From NCBI GenBank assembly GCA_902826685.1, contig CADEFT010000015.1, positions 62,001 through 126,000 on the forward strand: a stretch of 64,000 nt of DNA, given 5' to 3'. This document shows, in pieces, positions 8,438-17,317 of this stretch (within the stretch, counting starts at the first letter, position 1; each line of letters begins with the position of its first letter). Position numbers and translations under genes: made by a program. This stretch comes from an uncultured Acidobacteriota bacterium. GTDB lineage: Bacteria; Acidobacteriota; Terriglobia; Bryobacterales; Bryobacteraceae. Under the pieces are notes generated by a model, which was not told where the DNA came from, ran no database searches, and worked only from the letters and a program-made list of their open reading frames with translations.

Positions 8438-11044
8438 TTATTTCACCGCGCTGAACTCGGCCGCGGTCAGCAAGACCTGCGCGTACTGCGGCCACGCCGC
8501 CGGCTTGGCGTTCAGAAATTCGAGGCCGAGCCGGATCTCTTCTTCGGCGGCCGGCCGGCCATAAAGCAACACATAGGCTTTGGCGATGCGTTCGCGATCC
8601 TCGTTGGCGAGCTCGCTCAGACGCGCCGCCAGTGCCTTCGATTGTTCCGCCACGAAGGCCGAGTTGAGGAAGAACAGCCGTTGCATGGGGCCCACGGTTA
8701 CCATGCGGCTTTCGGCGGAGGCGTTGGGATCGGGAAAATCGAACGCCGCCAGGGTGCGGTTCGGCTTCGAGCGGCTGACGGTGGCATAGAGCGTGCGCCG
8801 GCGGCTCGATTCGAGCGGAGCCGAAGGCCCGCCGGTGGCCGCATCGAGCGTTCCGGCCACGGCGAGAATGGAATCGCGCAGCGACTCGGCATCGAGACGC
8901 TCGCGGAGGTTGGCGTGCGATAGCAGGCGATTTTCGGGATCCTTATCTCTCGCCGCCGCGCTTTCCTCCGACGACATCCGATAGGCCCGGGAAAGCAGAA
9001 GCTCGCGATGCATGGCTTTGAGCGACCAGCCGGAAGCGACGAACCGCGCGGCGAGGTAATCGAGCAATTCCGGGTGCGTGGGCCGGTCGCCCAACTGGCC
9101 GAAATTGCTGGTGGTGCGCACCAGGCCTTCGCCGAAATGATGTTTCCACAAACGGTTCACCATCACGCGCGCGGTGAGCGGATTCTTGGCGCTGGCGATC
9201 GCCTCGGCCAGTTCCAGACGTCCGCTGCCGGAGCGGAATAGCGGCGGCTCTCCTTCGCACAGCACGGAAAGAAACCGCCGCGGCGCCTCCTCGCCGGGCG
9301 TCTGTTCATTGCCGCGCAGCGCGACGGGGATGTTCTTCGGCTGGCTCGAATCTTCGAGCACGTGCCAGAACGGATACAACTCGGGGATCGCCTTCTTGAG
9401 CGCATCGCCTTCGGCCCGCAAGCGCTCGGCATAGCGCTGCCAGCGCGGATCGAGGAAACGGGTCACGCTCTTGGCGTCGTAATAATACACGCCTCCGCCA
9501 AAGCGGATGTCTTCCGATTTGAACGGAGGGGACGCCAGGTCGCGCCAGAAATAGAACTTGTCGATGGGGAGAGCATCGACCAGCGTGGCGATGACTTTGC
9601 TTTCGTCTTTCTTGCCTTCGATGCCGCCGAGCTTGACGTGGTTGCGATCGTCGATGGCTTTGCGTTCGGCGAGCAAGGCGTGCACCGCTTCCTGCATCTG
9701 AAGGGCGACCGCGCGCACTTCCTCTTCGGTGGCATTGCCGCGCGCCATCAGGCGAAACCAGGGGTCGAAGTGAGGATGCTCTTTCCTGGGGTTCGCCAGA
9801 TAGGCCCGCCAGCGCTCGAGCGTCGGCGCGTCCAGATCGGCGGGCGTTTCCTTCTTCCACACGCTAACCAGGTAGGCGGCGGTTTGCGACGCGAGGATGT
9901 CCACCACCTGCGCGATTTGCCGGTCGTGGAACGCTTTGATCTCGGCCTGTTTGTCTTCCGAACGCCGCTTGGCTTCCTTGTAAGCCTTCACAACTTCCGG
10001 CGCCACCAGCGGATGTTCACCCGTCTTGCTGCTTTTGAAGACACCCAGCAGCGAGTAGTAGTCGCGAGCGGGAATGGGATCGAACTTATGGTCGTGGCAC
10101 TGGGCGCAGCCGGCGGTCAGACCCAGCATGACGCGAGTGGTGACGTCGACGCGATCGTTATCGCTCTCGCCGATGGTTTGAAATCCAAGCGCGGGCAGGT
10201 GCGCGGGAGCATCCGGAAGTTGATCGGCGGCGATCTGCGCTTTCAGAAACAGATCGTAGGGCAGATCCTGATTGAGCGCATTCACCACCCAGTCGCGATA
10301 GCGGAACGCGTTTGGATAAGGGGAATCGTCGCGGGCTCCCTGGCTGCCATCGGAATAGCGGGCCAGGTCGAGCCAGTGCCGCGCCCAGCGTTCGCCGTAG
10401 TGGGGCGAGGCGAGCAGGCGGTCCACCACGCGCGAATAGGCGGCGGGCGTGTGGTCGGCCAGGAAGGCCGAGACTTCGAAAGGAGTGGGCGGCAGACCTG
10501 TCAGGTCGTAGGTAACGCGGCGGAGCAGCGTGGCACGATCGGCTTCGGGTGCCGGGCGCAATCCTTCCGCTTCAAGACGCGCAAGCAGGAATTTGTCGAT
10601 ATCGTTGCGCGCCCAGGCCGCATCGCGAGGCAGCGGGGGTGCAACCGCCCGCACCGGCTGAAACGCCCAGAACGAGCGGCCATCGGCCTTGGCGGCATTG
10701 CTTTCCGGAAACGCCGCGCCCGCTTCGATCCAGGTGCGCAGATCGGCGATCTCTTCCGCCTTCAGCTTCTCTTGCGGCGGCATCTTCAGCCGTGCATGGC
10801 GCCGCTCGACGGCCTGCATCAAAAGACTGGATTGGGCATCGCCGGGCACCAGGGCCGGACCGGACTTGCCGCCTGCGATGAGGGCGGCGCGTGAATCCAC
10901 GCGCAGGCCGCCCATCTTCGATGTTGTGTGGCAGGCGTAGCAGTTTCGCGCCAGCAGCGGACGTACACGGGCTTCAAAGAACTCCGGCGGTTCGGCGCCA
11001 AAGGTCAAGCCGGAGAACAGAATCAGCACCACGGAGAGAGGCAT
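8438..11044 (-). CDS. PSCyt1-DUF1549-DUF1553 planctomycete-type cytochrome protein
   Basis: The frame is open further upstream, but the ATG at 11044 begins a clear signal peptide (PLSVVLILFSGLTFGAEPP), so that start is chosen (868 residues). Domain order: PSCyt1 cytochrome-c-like domain with haem motif CYACH (Cys35, Cys38, His39) and the closing LKMPPQEKL axial-Met block; DUF1549 with WARHWLDLARYSDGSQG and a second CxxCH (CAQCHDHKFDP); and C-terminal DUF1553 with RVMVNRLWKHHFGEGLVRTTSNFG. The protein should be periplasmic or surface-exposed and bind haem c. It leads the operon with DUF1501 and the GH109-like gene, and its promoter must be in the 61-bp gap shared with the S9 peptidase gene. 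Confidence 0.92.
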   Translation of the reverse strand: MPLSVVLILFSGLTFGAEPPEFFEARVRPLLARNCYACHTTSKMGGLRVDSRAALIAGGKSGPALVPGDAQSSLLMQAVERRHARLKMPPQEKLKAEEIADLRTWIEAGAAFPESNAAKADGRSFWAFQPVRAVAPPLPRDAAWARNDIDKFLLARLEAEGLRPAPEADRATLLRRVTYDLTGLPPTPFEVSAFLADHTPAAYSRVVDRLLASPHYGERWARHWLDLARYSDGSQGARDDSPYPNAFRYRDWVVNALNQDLPYDLFLKAQIAADQLPDAPAHLPALGFQTIGESDNDRVDVTTRVMLGLTAGCAQCHDHKFDPIPARDYYSLLGVFKSSKTGEHPLVAPEVVKAYKEAKRRSEDKQAEIKAFHDRQIAQVVDILASQTAAYLVSVWKKETPADLDAPTLERWRAYLANPRKEHPHFDPWFRLMARGNATEEEVRAVALQMQEAVHALLAERKAIDDRNHVKLGGIEGKKDESKVIATLVDALPIDKFYFWRDLASPPFKSEDIRFGGGVYYYDAKSVTRFLDPRWQRYAERLRAEGDALKKAIPELYPFWHVLEDSSQPKNIPVALRGNEQTPGEEAPRRFLSVLCEGEPPLFRSGSGRLELAEAIASAKNPLTARVMVNRLWKHHFGEGLVRTTSNFGQLGDRPTHPELLDYLAARFVASGWSLKAMHRELLLSRAYRMSSEESAAARDKDPENRLLSHANLRERLDAESLRDSILAVAGTLDAATGGPSAPLESSRRRTLYATVSRSKPNRTLAAFDFPDPNASAESRMVTVGPMQRLFFLNSAFVAEQSKALAARLSELANEDRERIAKAYVLLYGRPAAEEEIRLGLEFLNAKPAAWPQYAQVLLTAAEFSAVK

Positions 11045-11105
11045 GAAGCTATCGTTAAGTATATTGCGATTGCGGCAGCGTAGCCGCCGCCGTAGACTTG
11101 ATTCC
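11045..11105. promoter_or_regulatory. Divergent promoter region (DUF1549 operon / S9 peptidase)
   Basis: This 61-bp gap must carry both promoters. On the plus strand TTGCGG (11070-11075) and TAGACT (11093-11098) are 17 bp apart, a reasonable sigma-70 match. It would start transcription almost at the ATG of 11106, which lacks a convincing Shine-Dalgarno. The minus-strand promoter was not resolved. Confidence 0.3.
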
Positions 11106-13061
11106 ATGTTGATGCGCGCGTTCGTTCTCGCAGGCATTCTTTCGGCGCAGGATCGCTGGACGCCGGAGCTTTCCCTCAAAGTTCAAACGATAGGCGGAGT
11201 GATCCCCTCGCCCGATGGGGCACTGGTGGCCTACACCCAAACCCGGAACGTAATGGAGGAAGAGCGTAGCGAGCAGGTGTCGCAGGTGTGGCTTGCGGCG
11301 GCCGATGGCTCGTGGCGGAGGCAATTGACGTTCGGCGAGAAAAGCTCGTCGGCGCCATCGTTTTCGCCCGATTCGAAGTTCCTCCATTTCCATTCGGCGC
11401 GGGCCGGCGGCGACAACCTGTGGCGCACGGCAACCGATGGCGGCGAGGCGCGTCCGCTGGCGAAGTGGAAAGGCTCCATCGGGGCGTTCGCCCCGTCCCC
11501 CGATGGCAAGTGGATCGCCTTCGCCGGGGCCGAAACATCGGCCGATCAGGAAAAGCGCGTCAAGCAGAAAACGGATTTTCGCGTCATTGACGAGAACCCG
11601 AAGAACCACGCCATCTGGCTGCTGGAAATCGGGGAGCAGCCGGCGGCTCCCAAGCGGCTGACCAGCGGCGCGCGTCACGCCGTGGATCTGGCCTGGTCGC
11701 CCGACTCGCGCTCGGTCGTCTTTGAGCACTGGCCGGCTCCGGGCGCCGATTACTGGGTGAATTCCGATGTGGCGGAAGTGCCGGTGGATGGCGGCGAAGT
11801 TCGCGACCTCACCAGGACACCGGCGTCGGAAAGCCGTCCTTACTACTCGCCCGACGGCCGGTACGTAGCATTCGTACAGACGCCCGATCGCGCGCGATGG
11901 CCGGGTGTGGCGCGCCTGGCGATTCTGAACCGGCGCGACCGCACGGTTCGCCAACTGGCGGCCACCGCCGATGAGAGGCCGCTGCTGCTTGGCTGGAACG
12001 CGGCTTCGACGGGGCTTTATTTTTCGGAGATGAAGCACACGCGGTCGGCGCTGTATGAGATGCCGCTCGATGGTCCGCCGAAGCTGCTATTTGAGCCGCG
12101 CACGGGTACGTTCTTCGCTGGCTACGGACCCAACGCCCATGTGAACGGGAAGGCGGACTTCTGGGGTTTCGCCAAGGAGTCTTCGAGCGAAGCGCCTGAA
12201 GCCTTCGTGGCGAAGCTGCCTTCTGGCGAGCCGGTGCAGGTGAGCCGCGCCAATACAGGGCTCGCTCTGCCGCCGCTGGGCGAGACCAAGGCGATCGGGT
12301 GGAAATCGAAAGACGGCCTGGCGGTGGAAGGGCTGTTGACGTATCCGGTGGGCTATCGCGCCGGTACGCGCGTGCCGCTGATTCTCAACATCCACGGCGG
12401 CCCGGCGAATCATTTCTCCGAAGTATTTCTCGGCAAGGGCGGAATCTATCCGCTGGCCGCTTTCAACGAACGCGGCTTTGCGATCTTGCGCCCCAATCCG
12501 CGCGGCTCGGGCGGCTATGGCAAGACCTTCCGTTTCGCCAATCTGCGCGACTGGGGCGGCGGCGATTATGAAGACATCATGGCCGGTGTGGATCATCTGA
12601 TCGCCACGGGCGTCGCCGATCCCGATCGCATGGCGGTGATGGGCTGGAGCTATGGCGGCTTCATGACCAGTTGGGTGATCACGCACACCAATCGTTTCCG
12701 GGCCGCCGTCGTGGGCGCCGCCGTCACCAACCTCTGGAGCTTTACGGGCACCGCCGATATCCCCGGCTTTCTGCCCGACTACTTCGAAGGCGAACCGTGG
12801 GAGGCGTTTGAGGAATACCGCAAGCACTCGCCGATGACGTTCGTCAAAGGCGTGACTACGCCGTCGCTCATCCTGCATGGCGAGGCCGACGATCGCGTGC
12901 CGGTGTCGCAGGGCTATGAGCTTTATAACGCCTTGAAGCGCCAGGGCGTGAAGACGAAGATGGTGGTCTATCCGCGCACGCCGCATGGTCCGCGCGAGCC
13001 GAAGTTCATGGCCGATATCATGCAGCGGCACCTCGATTGGGTCGCCGAATCCATGAAATGA
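11106..13061 (+). CDS. S9 family prolyl oligopeptidase / acylaminoacyl-peptidase-like
   Basis: The ATG at 11106 is chosen because it opens a signal-like sequence (MLMRAFVLAGILSAQ); the frame is open further upstream. The 651-residue protein has an N-terminal WD40-like beta-propeller (repeated SPDG/SPDSR blocks, residues about 30-370) and a C-terminal alpha/beta-hydrolase domain. The catalytic triad is visible: the nucleophile in GWSYGGF, Asp in HGEADDRVP and His in PRTPHGPREP. It is likely an exported peptidase cleaving short peptides, with scavenging of environmental peptides a plausible role. The methyltransferase gene downstream overlaps its stop by 4 bp. Confidence 0.93.
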   Translation: MLMRAFVLAGILSAQDRWTPELSLKVQTIGGVIPSPDGALVAYTQTRNVMEEERSEQVSQVWLAAADGSWRRQLTFGEKSSSAPSFSPDSKFLHFHSARAGGDNLWRTATDGGEARPLAKWKGSIGAFAPSPDGKWIAFAGAETSADQEKRVKQKTDFRVIDENPKNHAIWLLEIGEQPAAPKRLTSGARHAVDLAWSPDSRSVVFEHWPAPGADYWVNSDVAEVPVDGGEVRDLTRTPASESRPYYSPDGRYVAFVQTPDRARWPGVARLAILNRRDRTVRQLAATADERPLLLGWNAASTGLYFSEMKHTRSALYEMPLDGPPKLLFEPRTGTFFAGYGPNAHVNGKADFWGFAKESSSEAPEAFVAKLPSGEPVQVSRANTGLALPPLGETKAIGWKSKDGLAVEGLLTYPVGYRAGTRVPLILNIHGGPANHFSEVFLGKGGIYPLAAFNERGFAILRPNPRGSGGYGKTFRFANLRDWGGGDYEDIMAGVDHLIATGVADPDRMAVMGWSYGGFMTSWVITHTNRFRAAVVGAAVTNLWSFTGTADIPGFLPDYFEGEPWEAFEEYRKHSPMTFVKGVTTPSLILHGEADDRVPVSQGYELYNALKRQGVKTKMVVYPRTPHGPREPKFMADIMQRHLDWVAESMK

Positions 13062-13783
13062 AACTCTACGGGGATTTGGCCGAGTGGTGGCCGCTGCTTT
13101 CGGCGCCGGAAGAGTATGCCGAGGAAGCGAAGGTTTACCTGGAGCATCTGCTCGGTTCCGGCACGGCGCCCGCCGCCACGCTGGTGGAGTTCGGCAGCGG
13201 CGGCGGCAACAATGCCTCACACCTGAAGACGCACTTCGATCGCGTCACTTTGGTGGACCCGGCGGCCGGCATGCTGGCCGTTAGCCGGAAGCTGAATCCC
13301 GGCTGCGAGCATGTGCAGGGCGACATGCGCACCACACGGCTGGGCCGCCAGTTCGATCGCGTCTTTCTGCACGATGCGATCTGCTATATGACGAGCCTCG
13401 ACGATCTGCGGATGGCCGTCGAGACCGCCTTTCTCCATTGCCGCCCCGGTGGCGCGGCGGTGTTCTGCCCGGACGCGATCCGTGAGAATTTCCGGCCGTC
13501 CACCGATTGTGGCGGCCATGATGGAGCGGGCCGCGCCCTTCGCTATCTCGAGTGGTGTTGGGACCCGGATCCAGCCGACGATACCTATACGGTCGACTAT
13601 GTGTACGCCTTGCGCGAAGACGGCGCGGTACGCATCGAGCACGACCGGCATATTGAGGGCCTGTTCGCGCGGGCCGAATGGCTGCGGATTTTGGAGGAAG
13701 TGGGCTTTCAGGCGCGCTCCGTTCCGTTCGAACATTCGGAAATCGAACCCGGTACGCTGGAGCTTTTTGTAGCCGTCAGGTGA
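13058..13783 (+). CDS. Class I SAM-dependent methyltransferase
   Basis: The ATG overlapping the S9 peptidase stop (ATGA) is preferred over an upstream in-frame start. The 241-residue protein has the class I methyltransferase signature: motif I VEFGSGGGNN, the acidic end of strand 2 (VTLVDPAAGML), the GDMRTTRLGRQFDRVFLHDAICYM motif II/III region and an RPGG loop. The substrate cannot be inferred; the closest general type is the small-molecule Methyltransf_11/25 group. The last 8 bp overlap the convergent gene at 13776. Confidence 0.85.
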   Translation: MKLYGDLAEWWPLLSAPEEYAEEAKVYLEHLLGSGTAPAATLVEFGSGGGNNASHLKTHFDRVTLVDPAAGMLAVSRKLNPGCEHVQGDMRTTRLGRQFDRVFLHDAICYMTSLDDLRMAVETAFLHCRPGGAAVFCPDAIRENFRPSTDCGGHDGAGRALRYLEWCWDPDPADDTYTVDYVYALREDGAVRIEHDRHIEGLFARAEWLRILEEVGFQARSVPFEHSEIEPGTLELFVAVR

Positions 13784-14555
13784 CTTTCGGGTTGTACTGA
13801 ATCTCCACGAGTTGAAACCGCCCGTAGGGAAATGCACCCTCGGGAGTATGCCATACGGCTTCGGCGAGGCTGGGAATCCGGCGGCCATCGTGCTCGGCAT
13901 ACGCGTGTACCGGCGTCGACCATGGATAGCTTTCATAGGTCTTGCCATCCTGCGAGAGGAACCGGTCCGGCGAGACGAAATCGGCAAGGTCTCCATCCGG
14001 AAGGAAAACCAGCCGCGCTTGAATGGTGTGATCCACCAGGGGGAACGCCGCCTTCACCGATTGCGCGCCATCCTCTTCCCAGCGAACCTGCCGCATCCGG
14101 ATCAGGGCGGCGGGAGCGAACAGACACAGGTCGTTGAACAGCGTGACGGTTTCACTCTGGTCCATCCTTGGGCCATGCGCGTCCACCACCTGGAACAGAC
14201 GCGCCATCCTGATCTGCATGGTGGCGCGTCCGCCTTGAAACAGATGCAACCCTTCGGCGGGCAATCCATAGGCCCGCCCGTTCATCAGAAAAGCGCGAGT
14301 GGGCGGGTCGAAGGTGTTGACCTGTTCGGAGCGGAACGGCATCTTGGAACCTTTGAGACCGTTGCGAAAGGTGCCCTCGAAAACGGCGCGGAACGAATGC
14401 ACGTGAGGTCTGCCCACGGCTCCAACGTTACGAAGATAGGTTTGAATCAGCGGAGGCAGCGGCGTCAGATCGGCTTCGGTGACGATGGCCGCATCGGGTG
14501 GACCGGTCAGGTTCTGGCGGACGATCTCTTCATAGCGGCGCCGGTAGGAACGCAT
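13776..14555 (-). CDS. DUF6544/DUF6920-like conserved protein
   Basis: The 259-residue protein lacks an evident signal peptide. It matches the general pattern of a conserved family annotated DUF6544/DUF6920: an early PLPPLIQTYLRNVGAVGRP block, an RNGLKG...FDPPTRAFLMNG block, then MDQSETVTLFNDLCLFAPAALI and a closing TPEGAFPYGRFQLVEIQYN. Members are found beside membrane or lipid-related genes, but no activity is known. It follows tadE/tadG-like genes on the same strand after 20 bp and may be co-transcribed. The family assignment is from memory of these motifs and is moderately secure. Confidence 0.6.
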   Translation of the reverse strand: MRSYRRRYEEIVRQNLTGPPDAAIVTEADLTPLPPLIQTYLRNVGAVGRPHVHSFRAVFEGTFRNGLKGSKMPFRSEQVNTFDPPTRAFLMNGRAYGLPAEGLHLFQGGRATMQIRMARLFQVVDAHGPRMDQSETVTLFNDLCLFAPAALIRMRQVRWEEDGAQSVKAAFPLVDHTIQARLVFLPDGDLADFVSPDRFLSQDGKTYESYPWSTPVHAYAEHDGRRIPSLAEAVWHTPEGAFPYGRFQLVEIQYNPKVT

Positions 14556-14575
14556 TCCAACCAGGATAATGCGCT

Positions 14576-15019
14576 TTAGAGTCCGGCGAACTCTCCCATG
14601 TACGGGAACGTGAGCTTTGGCTTGTGCGAGAGATGGTAGGTTTTGAACAATCCCCGGACCGCGAGCTCGCGCACGCCGACGGTGACCGCCACCGGGACGC
14701 GGTTTTCGAACTTCACATCCACCGTTACCTGATCGCGGGTGAGTCCGGGAATCAGCGGGGCGGACTTGGTGCCGGGCGCCCGCTCGCCGTAGACGACGAT
14801 GTTGGCGACGGCCAGGCGGAAGGCCTCGCTGGGCGTGGCGTTGTTGGAATCGTAGACCGCGGTGGAGGCATATTCGGCGGCGCCGCGGACCGTATATTGC
14901 AGAAGGTAGTAGCGCAGGAAGAGGTTGCCCAGATCGAACAAACCGCCTGAAAACAACAGGAAGAACGTAGCCGAGAGAGCGAACTCGACGATGGAACTGC
15001 CGCGCTGTCTGTGTCTCAT
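14576..15019 (-). CDS. TadE-like pilus assembly protein
   Basis: The 147-residue protein opens with the TadE-like pattern: basic N-terminus, GSSIVEFALSATFFLLFSGGLFDLGNLFLRYYLLQYTVRGAAEYAS. This is a single membrane helix whose Glu sits after a small-residue cleavage-like site, as in pseudopilins of Flp/Tad pili. The remaining part is extracytoplasmic and contains a short beta-rich segment. It follows a TadG-like gene after 4 bp. No TadA ATPase or secretin gene lies in the window, so the export machinery must be elsewhere. Confidence 0.8.
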   Translation of the reverse strand: MRHRQRGSSIVEFALSATFFLLFSGGLFDLGNLFLRYYLLQYTVRGAAEYASTAVYDSNNATPSEAFRLAVANIVVYGERAPGTKSAPLIPGLTRDQVTVDVKFENRVPVAVTVGVRELAVRGLFKTYHLSHKPKLTFPYMGEFAGL

Positions 15020-15023
15020 CCGG

Positions 15024-16031
15024 TTACCTCACCAGCCGGACGGCGTAGGCGCCCGGTTCACCCGCGCCGGGGCGGCTCGAGTTCGGCAGGAACGCTTTGC
15101 CGGTATATTCGGCGCACCAGGGCTGCCCCGATTCCTCGGGCAGCGGGAGAAGAAAGAACATCCCGAATCCTCTGACGGTGGCGCTTGACGGATCCTGTAT
15201 GGGCAAGACCATGAGCCGGCGTCCGTTGCCTTCGTTGGCGGCGGCATAGGAGGCATAGTCGCCGGCGGCGGAGCCGGTATCCTGACCGAGCCTGATTTCG
15301 AGAAACTCCCGCGCGGCGTCCGGTGTGGCGCTTACTTCGGGAAACGGTTTTCCGGCGGCCGTCAGTTCGCTGGCATCCTGCGCGCCGCCCAGGATACGCT
15401 CGCGCAACACCGAATCGCTCGAACGCCCCCACCAGGTGGGAGCGGACGGCCGCGAGTCGCCGCGGCATCCACCGGACGAGCCGTACCGGATGGCGTAGGA
15501 TTCCCCGGGCCGCAACCCGAAGTGAGGAGCCGCCTGGCCTTCCAGGGCCGTCACGGTAAACGGAGCCAATCCTTGTTTGAACGAGAGGGCCCGCGCCTGT
15601 TCGGCTGTGGCACGCACGCGAACGAGTTGAAGGTGGCGCACCAGAAACAGGGGCGCGAAGAACAGACGCTGATTGACTTGGGCGGTGACGCGGACGCGCG
15701 TATAGCCGGAGGCGGCCTGCGGTTCGGCGATCCAACTCTCCGGCGCCTTGGCTGTTGAGAACTCCAGCGCCGCGTCCTCAACTTCGCGCGTGCCGAAGTC
15801 CCATCCGTTGGCGCCCGATTTCACGGCCTCGCGCGCCGCCAGAAGGCCCCCGGCCGTGCCATCCAGCTTTCGCGCGGCCGATAGCGCCGCGGCATCGGCG
15901 TAGGCTTGCGCCTCATTGCGATTGACGAAGAGCCGTCCGGCGTCCAGCGCCGCTCCGCCCGCTCCTAAAAGGAGTACGGCAAAAATCGCAAAGGTAATAA
16001 GAAAGATGCCTCGCTGGCCGCGCCGCCTCAT
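15024..16031 (-). CDS. TadG-like Flp pilus assembly protein
   Basis: The 335-residue protein has the N-terminal putative Flp-pilus-assembly TadE/G-like segment: RRRGQRGIFLITFAIFAVLLLGAGGAALDAGRLFVNRNEAQAYADAAALSAARKLDG. This is one membrane helix followed by the conserved Asp and the helical ADAAALSAARKL region. The C-terminal portion is extracytoplasmic and beta-rich. Together with the next gene it forms a two-gene minor-pilin unit. Such pairs are frequent in Acidobacteria and may decorate the surface, but function is inferred from family alone. Confidence 0.8.
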   Translation of the reverse strand: MRRRGQRGIFLITFAIFAVLLLGAGGAALDAGRLFVNRNEAQAYADAAALSAARKLDGTAGGLLAAREAVKSGANGWDFGTREVEDAALEFSTAKAPESWIAEPQAASGYTRVRVTAQVNQRLFFAPLFLVRHLQLVRVRATAEQARALSFKQGLAPFTVTALEGQAAPHFGLRPGESYAIRYGSSGGCRGDSRPSAPTWWGRSSDSVLRERILGGAQDASELTAAGKPFPEVSATPDAAREFLEIRLGQDTGSAAGDYASYAAANEGNGRRLMVLPIQDPSSATVRGFGMFFLLPLPEESGQPWCAEYTGKAFLPNSSRPGAGEPGAYAVRLVR

Positions 16032-16104
16032 GAAAGGTCCTCATCCATTTCATCGGCGGATTGAGCGAAATGGGACAGACCGGGATGGGCGCCTCAGGCG
16101 ATTC

Positions 16105-16626
16105 TCAGAGTGCGGAGGGCGTGACGGCGGCGATCCCGTGCAGCACGGCGGCGATCCGGATGGCGGCCGCGATCTGCTCCTCGGTGACGCCTCGTTCCTT
16201 CAGAACCCGCTCATGCGCGACGATGCACTTGCCGCAGCCATGCACCGCCGAGACCGCGGTGCACCAAAGCTCGAAGTCGACCGGATCGGCTCCGTGGGTG
16301 CGGATGCCGTTCATGCGCAGCCGGGCGGGAATGGTGGCGTATTTCTCATTGCCGCTCAGATGCTGGAACCGGTAGTAGACGTTGTTCATGCCCATGATGG
16401 CGGCGGCGGTGCGCGCGCCTTCGAGGACATTGGGCTCCACCAGCGCCGAAGCTTCCGAGGTGATGGTGGCGATCAGTTCCGGATTCCTCAGCGCCACCGC
16501 GCAAGCCAGAGCCGTTCCCCAGGTTTGGCTGGGGTTGAGCTCCGGCTGGCGCAGCACGGTGGACAGATTGAGCTTCAAATCTTTGGCGAACGCGGGCAGG
16601 GACTCGCTGAGCTGCTCCAGGGTCAT
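16105..16626 (-). CDS. ahpD: Alkyl hydroperoxide reductase AhpD
   Basis: The 173-residue carboxymuconolactone-decarboxylase-fold protein carries the AhpD active-site pattern CGKCIVAHE: Cys131, Cys134 and His138, with Glu119 upstream in the EL-WCTAVS segment. AhpD recycles the peroxiredoxin AhpC, in mycobacteria through lipoylated dihydrolipoamide acyltransferase. It overlaps ahpC by 4 bp, so the two are co-translated. The adjacent OxyR-like site suggests peroxide induction. Its 173-residue length is normal. Confidence 0.93.
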   Translation of the reverse strand: MTLEQLSESLPAFAKDLKLNLSTVLRQPELNPSQTWGTALACAVALRNPELIATITSEASALVEPNVLEGARTAAAIMGMNNVYYRFQHLSGNEKYATIPARLRMNGIRTHGADPVDFELWCTAVSAVHGCGKCIVAHERVLKERGVTEEQIAAAIRIAAVLHGIAAVTPSAL

Positions 16627-17159
16627 ACGTTCAGCGTGTCTTCACCCTTCTGCCAGTTGCAGGGGCAGAGCTCATCGGTTTGAAGAGCGTCGAGAACGCG
16701 CAGCACTTCCTGCGGATTGCGCCCGACGCTCAAGTCGGTCACATAGGCGAAACGAACGACGTTATCGGGATCGACCAGGAAGGTGGCGCGCTGCGCGACG
16801 CCTTCGGCGGGGTCGAGAATCCCGAGCGCGGTGCTGAGCTCGCGCTTCACGTCGGCCAGCATGGGGAACGGCAGATCCTTCAGATCGGCGTGGTTATTGC
16901 GCCAGGCCAGGTGTACGAATTCGGAATCGGTGCTGGCGCCGAGAATCTGCGTATCGCGGTCGGCGAACTCGCGGTTCAGCTTGCCGAAACCGGCAATCTC
17001 GGTGGGGCAGACGAAGGTGAAATCCTTGGGCCAGAAGAAATAGAGCTTCCACTTGCCGGCGAAATCGCTCTCGGTAATGGTCTGAAATGCCTTGTTCTTG
17101 TCGGTGCTGACGGTGGCTTTCACGGAAAAGGCTGGAAATGTTTGTCCAATGGATATCAT
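16623..17159 (-). CDS. ahpC: Alkyl hydroperoxide reductase AhpC (2-Cys peroxiredoxin)
   Basis: The ATG at 17159 starts the standard AhpC N-terminus (MISIGQTFPAF); the frame is open upstream but without family similarity. The 178-residue enzyme has the peroxidatic Cys51 in FTFVCPTEI and resolving Cys165/Cys167 in ELCPCNWQKGE, the AhpD-type (mycobacterial-like) C-terminus. It reduces H2O2, organic peroxides and peroxynitrite in the cytoplasm. It overlaps ahpD by 4 bp and is divergently transcribed from the UGA-containing peroxiredoxin at 17318. A perfect OxyR-type half-site array lies 62 bp upstream of its start. Confidence 0.95.
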   Translation of the reverse strand: MISIGQTFPAFSVKATVSTDKNKAFQTITESDFAGKWKLYFFWPKDFTFVCPTEIAGFGKLNREFADRDTQILGASTDSEFVHLAWRNNHADLKDLPFPMLADVKRELSTALGILDPAEGVAQRATFLVDPDNVVRFAYVTDLSVGRNPQEVLRVLDALQTDELCPCNWQKGEDTLNV

Positions 17160-17220
17160 GGCTTGCTTTCTCTGTTTCGACGATAGCGAGACAAGGCGGC
17201 GGGGGGCCAGCCGGATTCGC

Positions 17221-17246
17221 CTATGGATCCCATAGGTTAAACCTAT
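17221..17246. promoter_or_regulatory. OxyR-like binding site between ahpC and the selenoprotein peroxiredoxin
   Basis: Three tetranucleotide half-sites have exactly the OxyR spacing: CTAT (17221-17224), 7 bp, ATAG (17232-17235), 7 bp, CTAT (17243-17246). The inner spacer GTTAAAC also has the T and A at the positions conserved in the published ATAG-N7-CTAT motif. The fourth half-site upstream is degenerate. A plus-strand promoter candidate (TTGCGA 17272-17277, 17 bp, TAAGTT 17295-17300) lies just downstream. The site could serve both divergent genes. Confidence 0.6.
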
Positions 17247-17317
17247 GAAAGGTGGTGAAAGATTCTTAAAGTTGCGAAGCGCCGGGTGGACTGATAAGTT
17301 CAGCAGTGGAGGCCGCA

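Noticed and set aside
9362..10894. 510-codon plus-strand ORF
   Set aside because: It is antisense to the DUF1549/DUF1553 gene, which has conserved motifs throughout.
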